Program-made: the position numbers and the translations under genes
Source: Pseudomonas protegens
Lineage (GTDB): Bacteria; Pseudomonadota; Gammaproteobacteria; Pseudomonadales; Pseudomonadaceae
Direction of reading: 5' to 3'
Assembly (NCBI RefSeq): GCF_003363755.1
Contig: NZ_CP031396.1
Span: forward strand, 1,240,001-1,304,000
DNA: 64,000 nucleotides
The notes under the pieces: generated by a model
Told to the model about the DNA's origin: nothing
The model's database searches: none
Seen by the model: the letters and a program-made list of their open reading frames with translations, nothing else
Part shown: piece by piece, positions 24,719 to 34,533 of the stretch
Numbering within the stretch: the stretch's first letter is position 1
How the letters are laid out: each line of letters begins with the position of its first letter

Positions 24719-26398
24719 TCAGATCCGGAACTGCCCCACCAACCGACCCAGGCGCTGCCCCAGGTCCGCCAGGCTGCGTGACGTCTGGGCCCCGCGCTGG
24801 GTTTCATCGGCCACGCTGTCCACCGCCACGGCAATCTGATGCACGCTGCGGTTGATCTCCTCGGCCACTGCGGTCTGCTCTTCGGCGGCACTGGCAATCT
24901 GCGCGTTCATCGAATTGATGGTGCCAATCAGCTGAGCCATGGTGTCCAGCGAGGCACCGGCCTCGTTGGCTTTCACCGAGGTGCCATCGCCGGCGTCGCT
25001 GGAGCGGCGCATGGCGTCCACCGCCACCCGGGTGCCCTGCTGCAGGCGATCGATCATGCCCTGGATTTCCTGGGTGCTTTGCTGGGTACGGCTGGCCAGG
25101 GCCCGCACTTCATCGGCGACCACCGCGAAACCACGCCCGGCCTCCCCGGCCCGGGCCGCCTCAATGGCCGCGTTCAGTGCCAGCAGGTTGGTCTGCTCGG
25201 CGATGGAGCGGATCACATCCAGCACGCTGACGATCGACGTCACGTCCTGCTGCAAGCTGTCCAGGGAAGTGCCGCTGTTGCGAATATCGCTGACCAGGGC
25301 ATGGATCTGCTGAATGCTGCCATCCACCACGCGCTTGGCCGCCTGGCCTTCCTCATCGGTCTGTTGCGCCGCCACCGCCGCCCCCTGGGCACTGCGCGCC
25401 ACTTCCTGGGCAGCCGAAGACATTTCATTGATCGCCGTGGCCACCTGATCGGTCTCGTGACGCTGACGCTCCATGGCCTGTTCCGAACGCTGGGCCTGAT
25501 CCGAAACCTGGGTCACCAGCTCGGTGAGCTGCCCGGTCATCTCGGTGATCTGGCGCACCAGACCGTGGATCTTGTCGACAAAACGGTTGAACGAACCGGC
25601 CAGTTCTCCCAGTTCGTCCTGGCTGGTGATCGCCAGACGCCGGGTCAGGTCGCCTTCGCCGGCGGCGATGTCATCCAGGTTGGCCTTCATCAGGTTCAGC
25701 GGCCGCAGCATGGTGTTGGCCACCAGCAGGCCCAGGGCCGCAATCACCAGCAGCACCACCGCGGCGATCCCGAGGATGCTCAGGACCATGCCTTCCATGC
25801 GTTGGTTGACGCTGTCCTGGACCGCCGCCACCTGGGCGTCGATGCCGTCGAGATTGACCGAGGTGCCCAGCACCATGTCCCACTTGGGCAGGTACTCGGT
25901 GTAACCCAGCTTGGGCACCAGCACGTCGCTGCCCGGCTGGGTCGAGCTGTATTGCACGTAATGGCTGCCGTCCTTGCCCACGCGCACCAGCTCGCGGTTG
26001 ACATAAACGCCGTTGGGGTCGCGATTGTCCTTGAAGCTCTTGCCCACGCCGTCCGGGCTGTTGCCCTTGAACAGGCGCACGGTTTCGGAGTCGTAGCCGA
26101 AGAAGTAGCCGTCCTTGCCGTAAGTGATGTTGGACAGCAGCTTGACCACCTCGGCCCGGGCCGCCTGATCCCCGGGCGCCGCCGCGTCATACAGGGGCTT
26201 GATCGTGTTCAGGGCGACTTCGACATAGCTCTGCAGCGTGGTCTTGGCCTCGCCCAGCAGACGACTACGGGTTTCCTCAACCTCTTTCTGGGCCTGCTGG
26301 CGCAACATGAACACCGTGCTCAGGCTGATCACCAGCGCGAACAGCAGTACCGGGAGTACCGCCAGGGACAGGACTTTGGCCTTCAGGCTCAAGCGCAT
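24719..26398 (-). CDS. Methyl-accepting chemotaxis protein with sCache_2 sensor (CtpM-like)
   Basis: A 559-residue chemoreceptor: N-terminal TM helix (about 8-32), a periplasmic single-Cache domain ([30 protein letters not shown]), a second TM near 205-230, HAMP with [24 protein letters not shown], and the signalling hairpin tip [20 protein letters not shown]. Architecture and neighbours match the P. aeruginosa malate receptor locus (CtpM next to a YuiF-type transporter and TlpQ), so an organic-acid ligand is possible but unproven. A sigma-28-like promoter lies 41 nt upstream of its start. Confidence 0.92.
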   Translation of the reverse strand: MRLSLKAKVLSLAVLPVLLFALVISLSTVFMLRQQAQKEVEETRSRLLGEAKTTLQSYVEVALNTIKPLYDAAAPGDQAARAEVVKLLSNITYGKDGYFFGYDSETVRLFKGNSPDGVGKSFKDNRDPNGVYVNRELVRVGKDGSHYVQYSSTQPGSDVLVPKLGYTEYLPKWDMVLGTSVNLDGIDAQVAAVQDSVNQRMEGMVLSILGIAAVVLLVIAALGLLVANTMLRPLNLMKANLDDIAAGEGDLTRRLAITSQDELGELAGSFNRFVDKIHGLVRQITEMTGQLTELVTQVSDQAQRSEQAMERQRHETDQVATAINEMSSAAQEVARSAQGAAVAAQQTDEEGQAAKRVVDGSIQQIHALVSDIRNSGTSLDSLQQDVTSIVSVLDVIRSIAEQTNLLALNAAIEAARAGEAGRGFAVVADEVRALASRTQQSTQEIQGMIDRLQQGTRVAVDAMRRSSDAGDGTSVKANEAGASLDTMAQLIGTINSMNAQIASAAEEQTAVAEEINRSVHQIAVAVDSVADETQRGAQTSRSLADLGQRLGRLVGQFRI

Positions 26399-26438
26399 AG
26401 TGGGCTCACTCTTGGTTTTTTATTGGTGTGATAAGCCG

Positions 26439-26465
26439 TTAACGGCACACCAAAACAAAAGTTGA
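26439..26465 (-). promoter_or_regulatory. Sigma-28 (FliA)-like promoter of the sCache chemoreceptor
   Basis: On the reverse strand TCAA (26462-26465), 15 nt, then GCCGTTAA (26439-26446). The consensus is TCAA/TAAA-N15-GCCGATAA. It sits 41 nt upstream of the chemoreceptor ATG, matching the placement of the second copy at 28167-28193. Confidence 0.65.
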
Positions 26466-26487
26466 GCCCGACCTCACAGGAGCGGGC

Positions 26488-26509
26488 CTGCCGGTTAGAG
26501 GGCCGGCAG
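26488..26509 (-). terminator. Hairpin after the YuiF-type transporter
   Basis: The CTGCCGG/CCGGCAG stem with an 8-nt loop lies between the transporter stop and the FliA-like promoter of the next gene. It suggests that the two leftward genes are separate transcription units. Confidence 0.45.
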
Positions 26510-26573
26510 ACCCAGCAGCGCCTTGAAGGACGCCTTCACCGGCAAGCCGGCTCCGGCATAGAGAGGGATGGAA

Positions 26574-27893
26574 TCAGAGGACCATGGCCGCGACCCAGCC
26601 AAAGGCCAGCAGCGGCAGGTTGTAATGCAGGAAGGTCGGGACCACGGTGTCCCAGATGTGATGGTGCTGACCGTCGATGTTCAGCCCCGAGGTCGGGCCC
26701 AGGGTCGAATCCGAGGCCGGCGAGCCCGCGTCACCCAGCGCCCCGGCGGTGCCCACAATGCAAACGATCGCCAACGGGCTGAAACCCAGCTGCACGCACA
26801 AGGGCACGAAGATCGCGGCCAGGATCGGCACCGTGGAAAACGACGAACCGATGCCCATGGTCACCAACAGCCCCACCAGCAACATCAGCAAGGCCCCCAC
26901 GCCCTTGCTGTGGCCGATCCACGCCGCCGAGGCTTGCACCAGGGAATTGACCTCGCCGGTGGCCTTCATCACTTCGGCGAACCCGGAGGCGGCGATCATG
27001 ATGAAGCCGATCATGGCCATCATCTTCATGCCTTCGGTGAACAGCTCGTCAGTCTCGCGCCAGCGCACGATGCCCGACACCGAGAACATCAGGAAGCCGC
27101 ACAAAGCCCCGATAATCATCGAGTCCAGCAGCAACTGGATCACGAACGCAGCGACGATAGCCGCTCCCGCCACCAGCAGGGTCCGCGGGTTGTACTGCAC
27201 CGCCACCTGCTCGACTTTCTCGATCCGATCCAGGTTGTACACGCGCTTCTTGCGGTAGCTGAAGAACGCAAGCAGCAGGCCGCAGAGCATGCCCAGGGCG
27301 GGAATGCCCATGGCGTGGGTGACATTGATATGGCTGATATCCACCCCGCTGCGGGCCACGTTGGCCAGGAGGATCTCATTGAGGAAGATGTTGCCGAAGC
27401 CCACCGGCAAGAACATGTAGGGGGTGATCAGGCCGAAGGTGATGACGCAGGCGATCAACCGCCGGTCCAGTTGCAACTTGGTCAGTACATAGAGCAGCGG
27501 CGGCACCAGCAGTGGGATGAAGGCAATGTGGATCGGCAGAATGTTCTGCGAAGCAATCGCCACCACCCACAACAGGCCGATCAGCAGCCATTTGACCTGG
27601 CCGCCGCCGTGGGCGTCCTGGCGATCCACCAATATCAGGATCTTGTCTGCCAGGGCATGGGCCAGGCCGGACTTGGCGATGGCCACGGCGAAGGCGCCGA
27701 GCAAGGCGTAGGACAGGGCCACGGTGGCACCGCCACCCAAACCACTGTTGAACGCCTTGAGGGTAGCCTCGATCCCCAGGCCACCCGTCAAGCCGCCCAC
27801 CAGGGCACCAATGATCAGGGCGATCACTACATGCACGCGGGACAGGCTGAGCACCAGCATCACGCCAACCGCGGCAATTACTGCGTTAATCAT
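26574..27893 (-). CDS. YuiF-type Na+/H+ antiporter-family transporter (predicted histidine permease)
   Basis: A 439-residue protein with about 11-12 helices. The N-terminal [27 protein letters not shown] and [18 protein letters not shown], and the C-terminal [24 protein letters not shown], are characteristic of the NhaC-superfamily group that contains B. subtilis YuiF, predicted to carry histidine. It lies between two chemoreceptor genes, the same arrangement as PA2652-PA2654 of P. aeruginosa. The flanking TlpQ-type receptor would fit uptake of histidine or a related amine. The substrate is inferred, not shown. Confidence 0.85.
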   Translation of the reverse strand: MINAVIAAVGVMLVLSLSRVHVVIALIIGALVGGLTGGLGIEATLKAFNSGLGGGATVALSYALLGAFAVAIAKSGLAHALADKILILVDRQDAHGGGQVKWLLIGLLWVVAIASQNILPIHIAFIPLLVPPLLYVLTKLQLDRRLIACVITFGLITPYMFLPVGFGNIFLNEILLANVARSGVDISHINVTHAMGIPALGMLCGLLLAFFSYRKKRVYNLDRIEKVEQVAVQYNPRTLLVAGAAIVAAFVIQLLLDSMIIGALCGFLMFSVSGIVRWRETDELFTEGMKMMAMIGFIMIAASGFAEVMKATGEVNSLVQASAAWIGHSKGVGALLMLLVGLLVTMGIGSSFSTVPILAAIFVPLCVQLGFSPLAIVCIVGTAGALGDAGSPASDSTLGPTSGLNIDGQHHHIWDTVVPTFLHYNLPLLAFGWVAAMVL

Positions 27894-28166
27894 CGTTACC
27901 TCATTACTGCGCCGCTAAAAAAGGCGCAAAAGCCTGTGACCGACCGGAAGGCAGCGGGCTGCCGACATCGAGATGAAAGAGGTTCTTATTAGAGGGCGCG
28001 CACTTTGCAGCAGCGCAACCAGCTTGTCAAAACCCGCACCCCGCCGCCCGCAGGAGCAAGCTTGCGCGCGAAGCACCCGAGCCCCCCGTAGCCGTGGCGA
28101 GGGCGCGCGTTCCCGACGGGCTGCACCGCAGCCCCGGAGCCTCACGGCTTATTTCGAACAAGCGTT
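27894..28166. other. Intergenic region with degenerate REP-like repeat
   Basis: No gene was found between the divergent transporter and TlpQ-like genes. AGGAGCAAGCTTGCGCGCGAA at about 28052-28072 resembles the other common Pseudomonas REP family (GGAGCGAGCTTGCTCGCG), with mismatches in the 3' half. The rest has no recognisable structure up to the sigma-28-like promoter. Confidence 0.5.
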
Positions 28167-28193
28167 TAAAGAACGCCGTTCGTCGGCCGTTAC
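28167..28193 (+). promoter_or_regulatory. Sigma-28 (FliA)-like promoter of the TlpQ-like gene
   Basis: TAAA (28167-28170), 15 nt, GCCGTTAC (28186-28193), ending 42 nt upstream of the ATG. Spacing and both boxes fit the flagellar/chemotaxis sigma factor consensus. Confidence 0.7.
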
Positions 28194-28234
28194 AGTGCAA
28201 AGTCTCAGATATTTATCGAATAAAGGACGCCTCC

Positions 28235-30382
28235 ATGTCGCTCAGACAACTTTCCATCCAATGGAAGATCACCCTGCTGGCCGGACTCTGCCTGTTGGGC
28301 ATCGTGTCGCTGTTGGTGGGGCTTTCGCTGTATCGCATGGAGCACAGCTCCGAGCTGGTGAAAGCGTCGAGCATGGAGATGCTCAACGAAGCAGCCCAGG
28401 CGCGGATCGAAGCCCAGGGTGAAGTCCAGGCACTGGGCATTCGCCAACAGTTCATGGACGCCTATCAATACGGCCACGGCTTTTCCCGCCAGGTGCTGTT
28501 CCTGCGGGAACAGGCCGAGAAACGCTTCCTCGACGCCTTCGACCTGCGTGAAGACCTGACCCGCCAGGTCAAGTCGGCGCTGCAGGCCAACCCCGAGCTG
28601 CTGGGCCTGTCCCTGGTGTTCGAAGCCAACGCCCTGGATGGCAAGGACGAGTTGTTCAGCGGCCAGAGCGAATTGGGCAGCAACGAAAAAGGCCGCTTCG
28701 CCCTGTACTGGTCCCAACCCACCCCGGGCCAGCTGACCTCCATGGCGTTGCCGGAAAGCGACATGAGCGACACCCGCAGCGGACCCAGCGGCCAACCGGC
28801 CAATGCCTGGTTCACCTGCCCGCGCAGCACCCTCAAGCCCTGCGTGATCGAGCCCTACTTCTATGACATCGACGGCCAGAAGGTGCTGATGACCAGCATC
28901 GTCTTCCCGCTGCTGGTCAACGGCAAAGTCATCGCCTCGCTGTCGGTGGACATCAACCTCAACAGCCTGCAGGCCATCAGCCGCGATGCCAGCCAGAAGC
29001 TCTACGCCGGCCAGACCAGCGTCAGTATCCTCAGCCCCGCAGGCCTGCTGGCCGGCTACAGCCCGGATGCCAGCAAGCTCAGCCAGCGCCTGGACAGTGT
29101 CGACAGCGTCAACGGCGCCGAACTGATCCGCCAACTGGCCGATAGCACCCAGACCCACAGCCTGCACAGCCAGCAGAAACTCAAGGTCCTCGCCCCCTTC
29201 ACCCCGATCCCTGGCGGCAAGCCCTGGGGCGTGCTGCTGGATGTGCCGGAAAAGGTCCTGGTGGGTCCGGCCGAAGCCTTGAAAAGCGAACTGGACGCCA
29301 GCAACAACAGCGGCACCCTGATGGAGCTGGGCCTGGGCCTGCTGGCTGCCGTGGTGGGCCTGCTGCTGGTGTGGCTGATGGCGCGCAGCGTGACCCGGCC
29401 GATTCTCGGCGTGGCGCACATGCTCGAAGACATTGCCAGCGGTGAAGGCGACCTGACCCGGCGCCTGGCTTACAACAACAAGGACGAGCTGGGGCAACTG
29501 GCCGGCTGGTTCAACCGTTTCCTCGACAAGCTGCAGCCGATCATTGCCGAAGTGAAACGCTCGGTGCAGGACGCCCGCGGCACTGCCGACCAGTCATCGG
29601 CCATCGCCACCCAGACCAGCGCCGGCATGGAACAGCAGTATCGCCAGGTGGATCAGGTGGCCACCGCCTCCCACGAGATGAGCGCCACCGCCCAGGACGT
29701 GGCCCGCAGCGCGGCCCAGGCGGCCCAGGCGGCGCGGGATGCCGACCAGGCCACGCAACAGGGCCTGACCGTGATCGACCGCACCACCCGCAGCATCGAT
29801 CAACTGGCCGCCGACATGAGCGCCGCCATGACCCAGGTCGAAGGTCTGGCCGCCAACAGCGAACAGATCGGCACGGTACTGGAAGTGATTCGTTCGATTG
29901 CCGAGCAGACCAACCTGCTGGCCCTCAACGCTGCCATCGAAGCGGCCCGCGCCGGAGAGGCCGGGCGCGGTTTTGCGGTGGTCGCCGACGAGGTGCGCAA
30001 CCTGGCCCAGCGCACCCAGGAATCGGTGGAAGAAACCCGCCAAGTGATCGAGCAACTGCAAACCGGCACCCGGGATGTGGTGGGGTCCATGAACAACAGC
30101 CATCGCCAGGCCCAGGGCAGCGTCGAACAAGTCGGTCAGGCGGTCACCGCCCTGCGCCAGATCGGCGATGCGGTGACGGTGATCAGCGACATGAACCTGC
30201 AGATCGCCAGCGCCGCCGAACAGCAGAGCGCGGTGGCCGAAGAGATCAACAGCAACGTGGCGACCATTCGCGATGTCACCGAGTCGCTGTCGGAACAGGC
30301 CAATGAATCGGCGCGGGTCAGCCAGTCCCTCAACAGCCTGGCCAACCAGCAACAGAGCCTGATGGACCAGTTCCGCGTCTGA
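28235..30382 (+). CDS. Methyl-accepting chemotaxis protein with dCache sensor (TlpQ-like)
   Basis: A 715-residue chemoreceptor. TM1 is near 11-31. A large periplasmic dCache domain (about 35-370) contains [39 protein letters not shown]2 is near 372-392, then HAMP ([24 protein letters not shown]) and the signalling domain with [20 protein letters not shown]. Size, domain order and neighbours match TlpQ of P. aeruginosa, which senses histamine and polyamines. The start at [10 protein letters not shown] is chosen for AAAGGA spacing and because upstream codons do not continue the family. Confidence 0.92.
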   Translation: MSLRQLSIQWKITLLAGLCLLGIVSLLVGLSLYRMEHSSELVKASSMEMLNEAAQARIEAQGEVQALGIRQQFMDAYQYGHGFSRQVLFLREQAEKRFLDAFDLREDLTRQVKSALQANPELLGLSLVFEANALDGKDELFSGQSELGSNEKGRFALYWSQPTPGQLTSMALPESDMSDTRSGPSGQPANAWFTCPRSTLKPCVIEPYFYDIDGQKVLMTSIVFPLLVNGKVIASLSVDINLNSLQAISRDASQKLYAGQTSVSILSPAGLLAGYSPDASKLSQRLDSVDSVNGAELIRQLADSTQTHSLHSQQKLKVLAPFTPIPGGKPWGVLLDVPEKVLVGPAEALKSELDASNNSGTLMELGLGLLAAVVGLLLVWLMARSVTRPILGVAHMLEDIASGEGDLTRRLAYNNKDELGQLAGWFNRFLDKLQPIIAEVKRSVQDARGTADQSSAIATQTSAGMEQQYRQVDQVATASHEMSATAQDVARSAAQAAQAARDADQATQQGLTVIDRTTRSIDQLAADMSAAMTQVEGLAANSEQIGTVLEVIRSIAEQTNLLALNAAIEAARAGEAGRGFAVVADEVRNLAQRTQESVEETRQVIEQLQTGTRDVVGSMNNSHRQAQGSVEQVGQAVTALRQIGDAVTVISDMNLQIASAAEQQSAVAEEINSNVATIRDVTESLSEQANESARVSQSLNSLANQQQSLMDQFRV

Positions 30383-30391
30383 CCCTGTCCA

Positions 30392-30408
30392 AAGGCCCTT
30401 CGGGCCTT
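30392..30408 (+). terminator. Short hairpin after the TlpQ-like gene
   Basis: AAGGCCC/GGGCCTT with loop TTC, 10 nt after the stop, runs directly into a REP element. An equivalent hairpin-plus-REP unit recurs at 54763-54811. Confidence 0.6.
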
Positions 30409-30409
30409 G

Positions 30410-30487
30410 TCGCAGCCTCGCCATGGCTCGGCAGCGGCTACACCGGCACCAAACCGGAATGCTGTAGCCGCTGCCGCAGGCTGCGAA
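30410..30487. repeat. Inverted pair of REP elements
   Basis: CGCAGCC...GGCAGCGGCTACA (30411-30441) is followed after about 20 nt by the inverted copy TGTAGCCGCTGCCGCAGG (30463-30480), continuing with CTGCGAA. The two halves can form a long cruciform or hairpin between the chemoreceptor and the kinase gene. Confidence 0.85.
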
Positions 30488-30550
30488 CGGCACGCAGGGC
30501 CGCCAAGATCCAGAGGCCGCCAGGGTTCGGCGGTCGAGCGCCAGGCAAGT

Positions 30551-31864
30551 TCAGCGCTTGGGCAGCTCGACCTCCACCCGCAAGCCGCCCCACTCGCTGT
30601 CCCCCAGGTTCAGGCGGCCGCCGCAGGCGTCGACTATGTCGCGTACGATGCCCAGGCCCAGCCCGTGGCCATCGGTTTGTTCATCCAGCCGTGCGCCGCG
30701 GCTGAACACCTCCGCCCGCCGCGCTTCGGGAATGCCCGGGCCGTCGTCCTCCACCCGCAGGCAAAAGCCCTGCGGCCGCTCCTCGACGCTCAGGCGCACC
30801 TGGGCATCGGCCCATTTGCAGGCGTTGTCCAGCAGATTGCCCAACAGCTCCAGCAGGTCTTCCCGGTCCCAGGGCAAGCGCAGCCCCGGTGGCGCCTGGT
30901 AACTCAAGTCCAGGTGCTCGCCATGGATCATGTTCAAGGTCGCCAGCAAGCCCGGCAGTTCGGCATCGCATTCGAACAGCACCCCGGGCAGTGCATCCCC
31001 CGCCAGCCGCGCGCGGTTGAGTTCGCGATTGAGGCGTTGCTGTACTTGCTGCAATTGCTCCAGCAGCACCCTGCGCACCTCGGGGTGACCCTCGAGCTTG
31101 GGACCCGAAGCCAGACTCAGGAGTACCGCCAGAGGGGTTTTCAAGGCGTGGCCAAGGTTGCCCAGGGCGTTGCGCGAGCGGTTCAGGCTGTCTTCGGTGT
31201 GGGCCAGCAAATGGTTGATCTGCGCCACCAGCGGTTCCAGTTCAACCGGCACCTGGGCGTCCAACTGCGAGCGCTGGCCCTGCTGCAACTGGGCGATCTG
31301 CTCCCGTGCGGTCTCCAGGGGACGCAAGGCCCGGCGCACGGTAATCCGCTGCAGCAGCAGAATCAGCAGCAACCCGGCCAGCCCCAGGCCAAGACCGACC
31401 TGACGCATGCGCTGGAAGCTCTCGCGCACCGGGGTGTAATCCTGGGCCACGCTGATGGAAATCGATTGCCCGAGGCGCTTGTAGTCGCTGCGCAGCACCA
31501 GTAGCTGCTGACCTTCCGGCCCCAGTTGCAGGTCGCTTTGCAGGCCGGCGCGCTCCAGCTGCGGCAGCTCCTGATCCCACAGGGAACGGGAACGCCAATG
31601 CACATCAGCGAAATCGATACGGAAGTAATGCCCGGAAAAGGGCCGTTGATAGGCAGGCGACAGGCGACGCTCGTCCAGTTGCAAACCTTGCGGGCCCCGG
31701 ACCAACGCCAGCAGCAGGCTTTCGCTGTCTTCCTGAAGTCCCGCCTCCAGGTAACGCTGCAGGCCCACCTCAAACAGCCAGAGGCTGGTCTGCGCCAATA
31801 CCAGACCGACCACCAGCATCACCGTGATCAGGCCCAGACTCAGGCGCCGCTGGATCGACCTCAC
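30551..31864 (-). CDS. bqsS: Sensor histidine kinase, BqsS/CarS-like
   Basis: A 437-residue inner-membrane kinase: TM1 (about 10-30), a periplasmic domain of about 130 residues, TM2 near 160-178, a HAMP-like linker ([17 protein letters not shown]), phospho-acceptor His239 in [11 protein letters not shown], and the ATPase domain with N box [20 protein letters not shown] and [11 protein letters not shown]. Operon structure and PepSY genes match the bqs/car Fe(II)- and Ca2+-responsive system of P. aeruginosa. Where an RExxE iron motif would be expected just after TM1, it has QEDSE (44-48). Its start overlaps the regulator stop (ATGA). The symbol rests on context. Confidence 0.82.
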   Translation of the reverse strand: MRSIQRRLSLGLITVMLVVGLVLAQTSLWLFEVGLQRYLEAGLQEDSESLLLALVRGPQGLQLDERRLSPAYQRPFSGHYFRIDFADVHWRSRSLWDQELPQLERAGLQSDLQLGPEGQQLLVLRSDYKRLGQSISISVAQDYTPVRESFQRMRQVGLGLGLAGLLLILLLQRITVRRALRPLETAREQIAQLQQGQRSQLDAQVPVELEPLVAQINHLLAHTEDSLNRSRNALGNLGHALKTPLAVLLSLASGPKLEGHPEVRRVLLEQLQQVQQRLNRELNRARLAGDALPGVLFECDAELPGLLATLNMIHGEHLDLSYQAPPGLRLPWDREDLLELLGNLLDNACKWADAQVRLSVEERPQGFCLRVEDDGPGIPEARRAEVFSRGARLDEQTDGHGLGLGIVRDIVDACGGRLNLGDSEWGGLRVEVELPKR

Positions 31865-32529
31865 GAATCACTCCCGCCGAACAGGTAGCCCTGGCCGCGG
31901 CGGGTTTCGATCACGCTGCGCCCCAACTTGCGCCGCAGGTGATTGACGTGGACTTCAAGGACATTGGAATCGCGTTCGGTTTCACCGTCGTACAGGTGCT
32001 CGGCCAGATGGCTTTTGGACAGGATCTGCTGCGGGTGCAGCATGAAGTAGCGCAACAGACGAAATTCCGCGGCGGTCAGTAACACGTCCTGGCCATCACG
32101 GACCACGCATTGGCGGCCTTCATCCAGGTGCAGCCCGGCGGCCTGCAAGGTCTGCTGATTGGCCTGGCCGTGGGAGCGACGCAACAGCGCCTGCACCCGC
32201 AAGTGCAACTCCTCGGGGTGAAAAGGCTTGCTCAGGTAATCGTCGGCGCCAGCCTTCAGGCCCTCAATGCGCTCGGCCCAGGAGCCGCGGGCGGTGAGAA
32301 TCAGCACCGGGGTCGCCAGACCACCGGCGCGCCATTGACGCAGCACCTCAAGCCCCGGGACCCCGGGCAGGCCAAGGTCGAGAATGATCAGGTCATAGGG
32401 CTCACTGGCACCCTGGTACAGGGCATCGCGGCCGTCGGCCAGCCAGTCCACCGCGTAGCCCTGGAGTTTCAAGCCCTCCAGCAGTTCATCGGCCAGGGAT
32501 ACGTGATCTTCCACCACAAGCAGGCGCAT
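31861..32529 (-). CDS. bqsR: OmpR-family response regulator, BqsR/CarR-like
   Basis: A 222-residue regulator. The receiver domain has the acidic pair in VVEDH, phospho-acceptor Asp51 in IILDLGLPG, Thr in LILTARG and the conserved Lys in SKPF. The C-terminal winged helix includes [16 protein letters not shown] and [14 protein letters not shown]. It overlaps the upstream PepSY gene by one base (TGATG) and the downstream kinase by four, indicating translational coupling. A match to the BqsR box lies upstream of the operon, consistent with autoregulation. Confidence 0.85.
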   Translation of the reverse strand: MRLLVVEDHVSLADELLEGLKLQGYAVDWLADGRDALYQGASEPYDLIILDLGLPGVPGLEVLRQWRAGGLATPVLILTARGSWAERIEGLKAGADDYLSKPFHPEELHLRVQALLRRSHGQANQQTLQAAGLHLDEGRQCVVRDGQDVLLTAAEFRLLRYFMLHPQQILSKSHLAEHLYDGETERDSNVLEVHVNHLRRKLGRSVIETRRGQGYLFGGSDS

Positions 32530-32843
32530 CAGTCGTCTTCCTCATCTTTCAACAGGCGCCCAGTGGCGGCATCCAGGTCCAGCTCACGGACCACGCCGTC
32601 CAGGGTCAACAGCTCAACCTCATAAATGTATACATCATGTTTTTCTTCCAGTTCGGCTTCCAGCAACTTGGCGCCAGGATAGCGGTCCATGGCTTGCTGC
32701 AGGAGTTGCTCCAGGGGCAGGATCACCCCCCGCTGGCGCAGGCGCAGGGCCTCGTCCTGGTCCAGGTCGCGGGCCACGGCCAGGGAGCAGAATAGCAACA
32801 GCGCCAGGGCCACCCGGCTGCCGGCGCGCATTGTCGAGTTCAT
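32529..32843 (-). CDS. Periplasmic PepSY-domain protein (second of a tandem pair)
   Basis: A 104-residue protein with a signal peptide ([24 protein letters not shown]) and one PepSY domain: [19 protein letters not shown], then [20 protein letters not shown] and a final [12 protein letters not shown]. An upstream in-frame ATG would add 20 residues and destroy the signal peptide. It shares about half its residues with the gene before it, implying tandem duplication. PepSY proteins often inhibit or bind proteases or sensors; here a role in signal input to the kinase is plausible. Stop and start codons overlap its neighbours by one base on each side. Confidence 0.85.
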   Translation of the reverse strand: MNSTMRAGSRVALALLLFCSLAVARDLDQDEALRLRQRGVILPLEQLLQQAMDRYPGAKLLEAELEEKHDVYIYEVELLTLDGVVRELDLDAATGRLLKDEEDD

Positions 32844-33163
32844 TAAGTGTCCTGATGATCCTTGAGTACCTGGCCGGTCACGGCGTCCAGCTCCAGGTCC
32901 CACTCCAGCCCTTGCGGGTCGCGCAGTTCAACCTGGTAGATGTACTTGCCGTACTCCTCTTCCAGCTCGGTTTCACTGATGCTCGCCCCAGGATGCCGGG
33001 ACAGGGCCGTGGCATTGAGTTTTTCAAAGGACACAATGGTACCAGCGTCGCGCAGCCGCAGGGCTTCGTCCGGGCCCAAGTCGCGGGCATGGGCCAGGCT
33101 GGCGGCCAGGCTGGTGGTCAGAGCAATCAGGCTGGCGCTGAACAGCGCGGTCAGGGTTTTCAT
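32843..33163 (-). CDS. Periplasmic PepSY-domain protein (first of a tandem pair)
   Basis: A 106-residue protein with a clear signal peptide (MKTLTALFSASLIALTTSL...AHA) and a PepSY domain: DEALRLRDAGTIVSFEKL, YIYQVELRDPQGLEWDLELD and TGQVLKDHQDT. It is the promoter-proximal gene of the four-gene PepSY-PepSY-regulator-kinase operon. Its stop TAA overlaps the next ATG (TAATG). High acidic content after the signal peptide would suit divalent-cation binding, but that is inference. Confidence 0.87.
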   Translation of the reverse strand: MKTLTALFSASLIALTTSLAASLAHARDLGPDEALRLRDAGTIVSFEKLNATALSRHPGASISETELEEEYGKYIYQVELRDPQGLEWDLELDAVTGQVLKDHQDT

Positions 33164-33220
33164 GGCAGGTCTCCAAGGTCAGTGGCCAAAGGCCGATGGC
33201 GCCGACGATACCCAAGGCAA

Positions 33221-33236
33221 CTTAATTGAAACTGAA
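33221..33236 (-). promoter_or_regulatory. BqsR-box-like tandem repeat upstream of the operon
   Basis: The reverse strand reads TTCAG-TTTCAA-TTAAG. The published BqsR recognition sequence in P. aeruginosa is TTAAG-N6-TTAAG, so this has one mismatch and exact spacing. It lies 58 nt upstream of the first PepSY start, in the position of an activator site. Confidence 0.6.
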
Positions 33237-33324
33237 TCGCCATCATGGCCCTGACACAAGTTTCACTCGGCCCGAAGCGCCCGGGTTCTCTATACTCGGC
33301 GGCTGATTCAAGAGTGAGCCCGGT

Positions 33325-34404
33325 ATGACCGCCATCCATATCAAGTTTCCCGCCCTGACCCTCAAGGCCGGCCCTCGCGCCCTGGCCCGCATCCGCCGCC
33401 AAGGCCTGCACGCCGGCGAAGTCGGCACCTTGCCGGGCGCTGCCGGCGGCCCCAAGGCCTTGGGTATTCAGGGCCTGGACCTGGCGCTGTTCGGCGAATG
33501 GCTGCCCGCCGTGCCCCGCGAACGCTCGCTGATCGGTGCCTCGGTGGGTTCCTGGCGCTTCGCCAGTGCCTGCCTGCCGGACGCCGCCGAAGGCATCCGT
33601 CGCCTGGGCCAGCTGTACAACGCCCAGAGTTTCGCCAAGGGCGTGACCATGGCGCAGATCAGCCACAGCTCGCAGCGCATGCTCGACGACCTGCTCGATG
33701 GCCGCGATGCGTCGATCCTCGACAACCCTCACTACCGACTGAACATCATGGTGGTCAAAAGCCACGGCCTGCTGGCAGACGATCACCGCGGGCGCCTCGG
33801 CCTGGGCCTGTCTTCGGTGATCGCCGACAACCTGCGCGGCCGCGCGCGCCTGTCCCGGCACTTCGAACGCCTGGTGCTGCATGACCCGCGCCTGGCACCG
33901 CCGCTGCACGCCCTGGAAGACTTCCCTTCGCGCTTCGTGCCCCTGGATCGCAGCAACCTGCGCCAGGCGCTGCTGGCCTCGGGCTCGATCCCCATGGTCA
34001 TGCAGGGCGTGCGCGAACTGCCCGGCGCCGGGGCCGGCACCTTCCGCGACGGCGGCCTGCTGGACTACCACCTGGACCTGCCCTACAGCGGCAGCGACAT
34101 CGTGCTCTACCCGCACTTCACCGACCGGGTGATTCCCGGCTGGTTCGACAAGACCCTGCCCTGGCGCCGGGCCAGCCCGCAGCGCCTGCGCGACGTCCTG
34201 CTGCTGGCGCCGTCGAAGGAATACCTGGCGCGCCTGCCCTACGGCAAGCTGCCGGACCGCAACGACTTCAAGCGCTTCATGGGCGATGACGCCGGCCGGC
34301 AGAAATACTGGCGCAGCGCCATGGACGAAAGCCGGCGCCTGGGCGACGAGTTCCTCGAACTGGCGGCGCAGAACCGCCTGGGCGAACGCCTGCAAAGCCT
34401 GTGA
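33325..34404 (+). CDS. Patatin-like phospholipase family protein
   Basis: A 359-residue soluble protein with the patatin Ser-Asp dyad: a glycine-rich oxyanion segment GAAGGPKALG (39-48), nucleophile Ser73 in GASVGSW, and Asp242 in FRDGGLLDYH. No signal peptide or membrane helix is visible. It is divergent from the PepSY operon, with 161 bp between starts. Acyl hydrolase activity is expected from the family; the substrate is unknown. Confidence 0.85.
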   Translation: MTAIHIKFPALTLKAGPRALARIRRQGLHAGEVGTLPGAAGGPKALGIQGLDLALFGEWLPAVPRERSLIGASVGSWRFASACLPDAAEGIRRLGQLYNAQSFAKGVTMAQISHSSQRMLDDLLDGRDASILDNPHYRLNIMVVKSHGLLADDHRGRLGLGLSSVIADNLRGRARLSRHFERLVLHDPRLAPPLHALEDFPSRFVPLDRSNLRQALLASGSIPMVMQGVRELPGAGAGTFRDGGLLDYHLDLPYSGSDIVLYPHFTDRVIPGWFDKTLPWRRASPQRLRDVLLLAPSKEYLARLPYGKLPDRNDFKRFMGDDAGRQKYWRSAMDESRRLGDEFLELAAQNRLGERLQSL

Positions 34405-34533
34405 GGCTGCCCCAGGCCGCGCACTGACCCTTTAGTCAGGGTTTTTCCGCAGCCCGGGAGCCAAGCTGATAAACTCGCCGCCTGCCTCAACTCGCCCCCC
34501 GGGCGACGCCACCTGACAGAGCTGACCGACACT

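Noticed and set aside
28051..28074. Intact copy of the GGAGCGAGCTTGCTCGCG-type REP
   Set aside because: Only a degenerate match with an imperfect stem; kept as a note in the intergenic entry rather than as a separate element.
34405..34533. preQ1 riboswitch upstream of queD
   Set aside because: The 129-nt region lacks the short pseudoknot pattern of an A-rich tail pairing to a C-rich loop.
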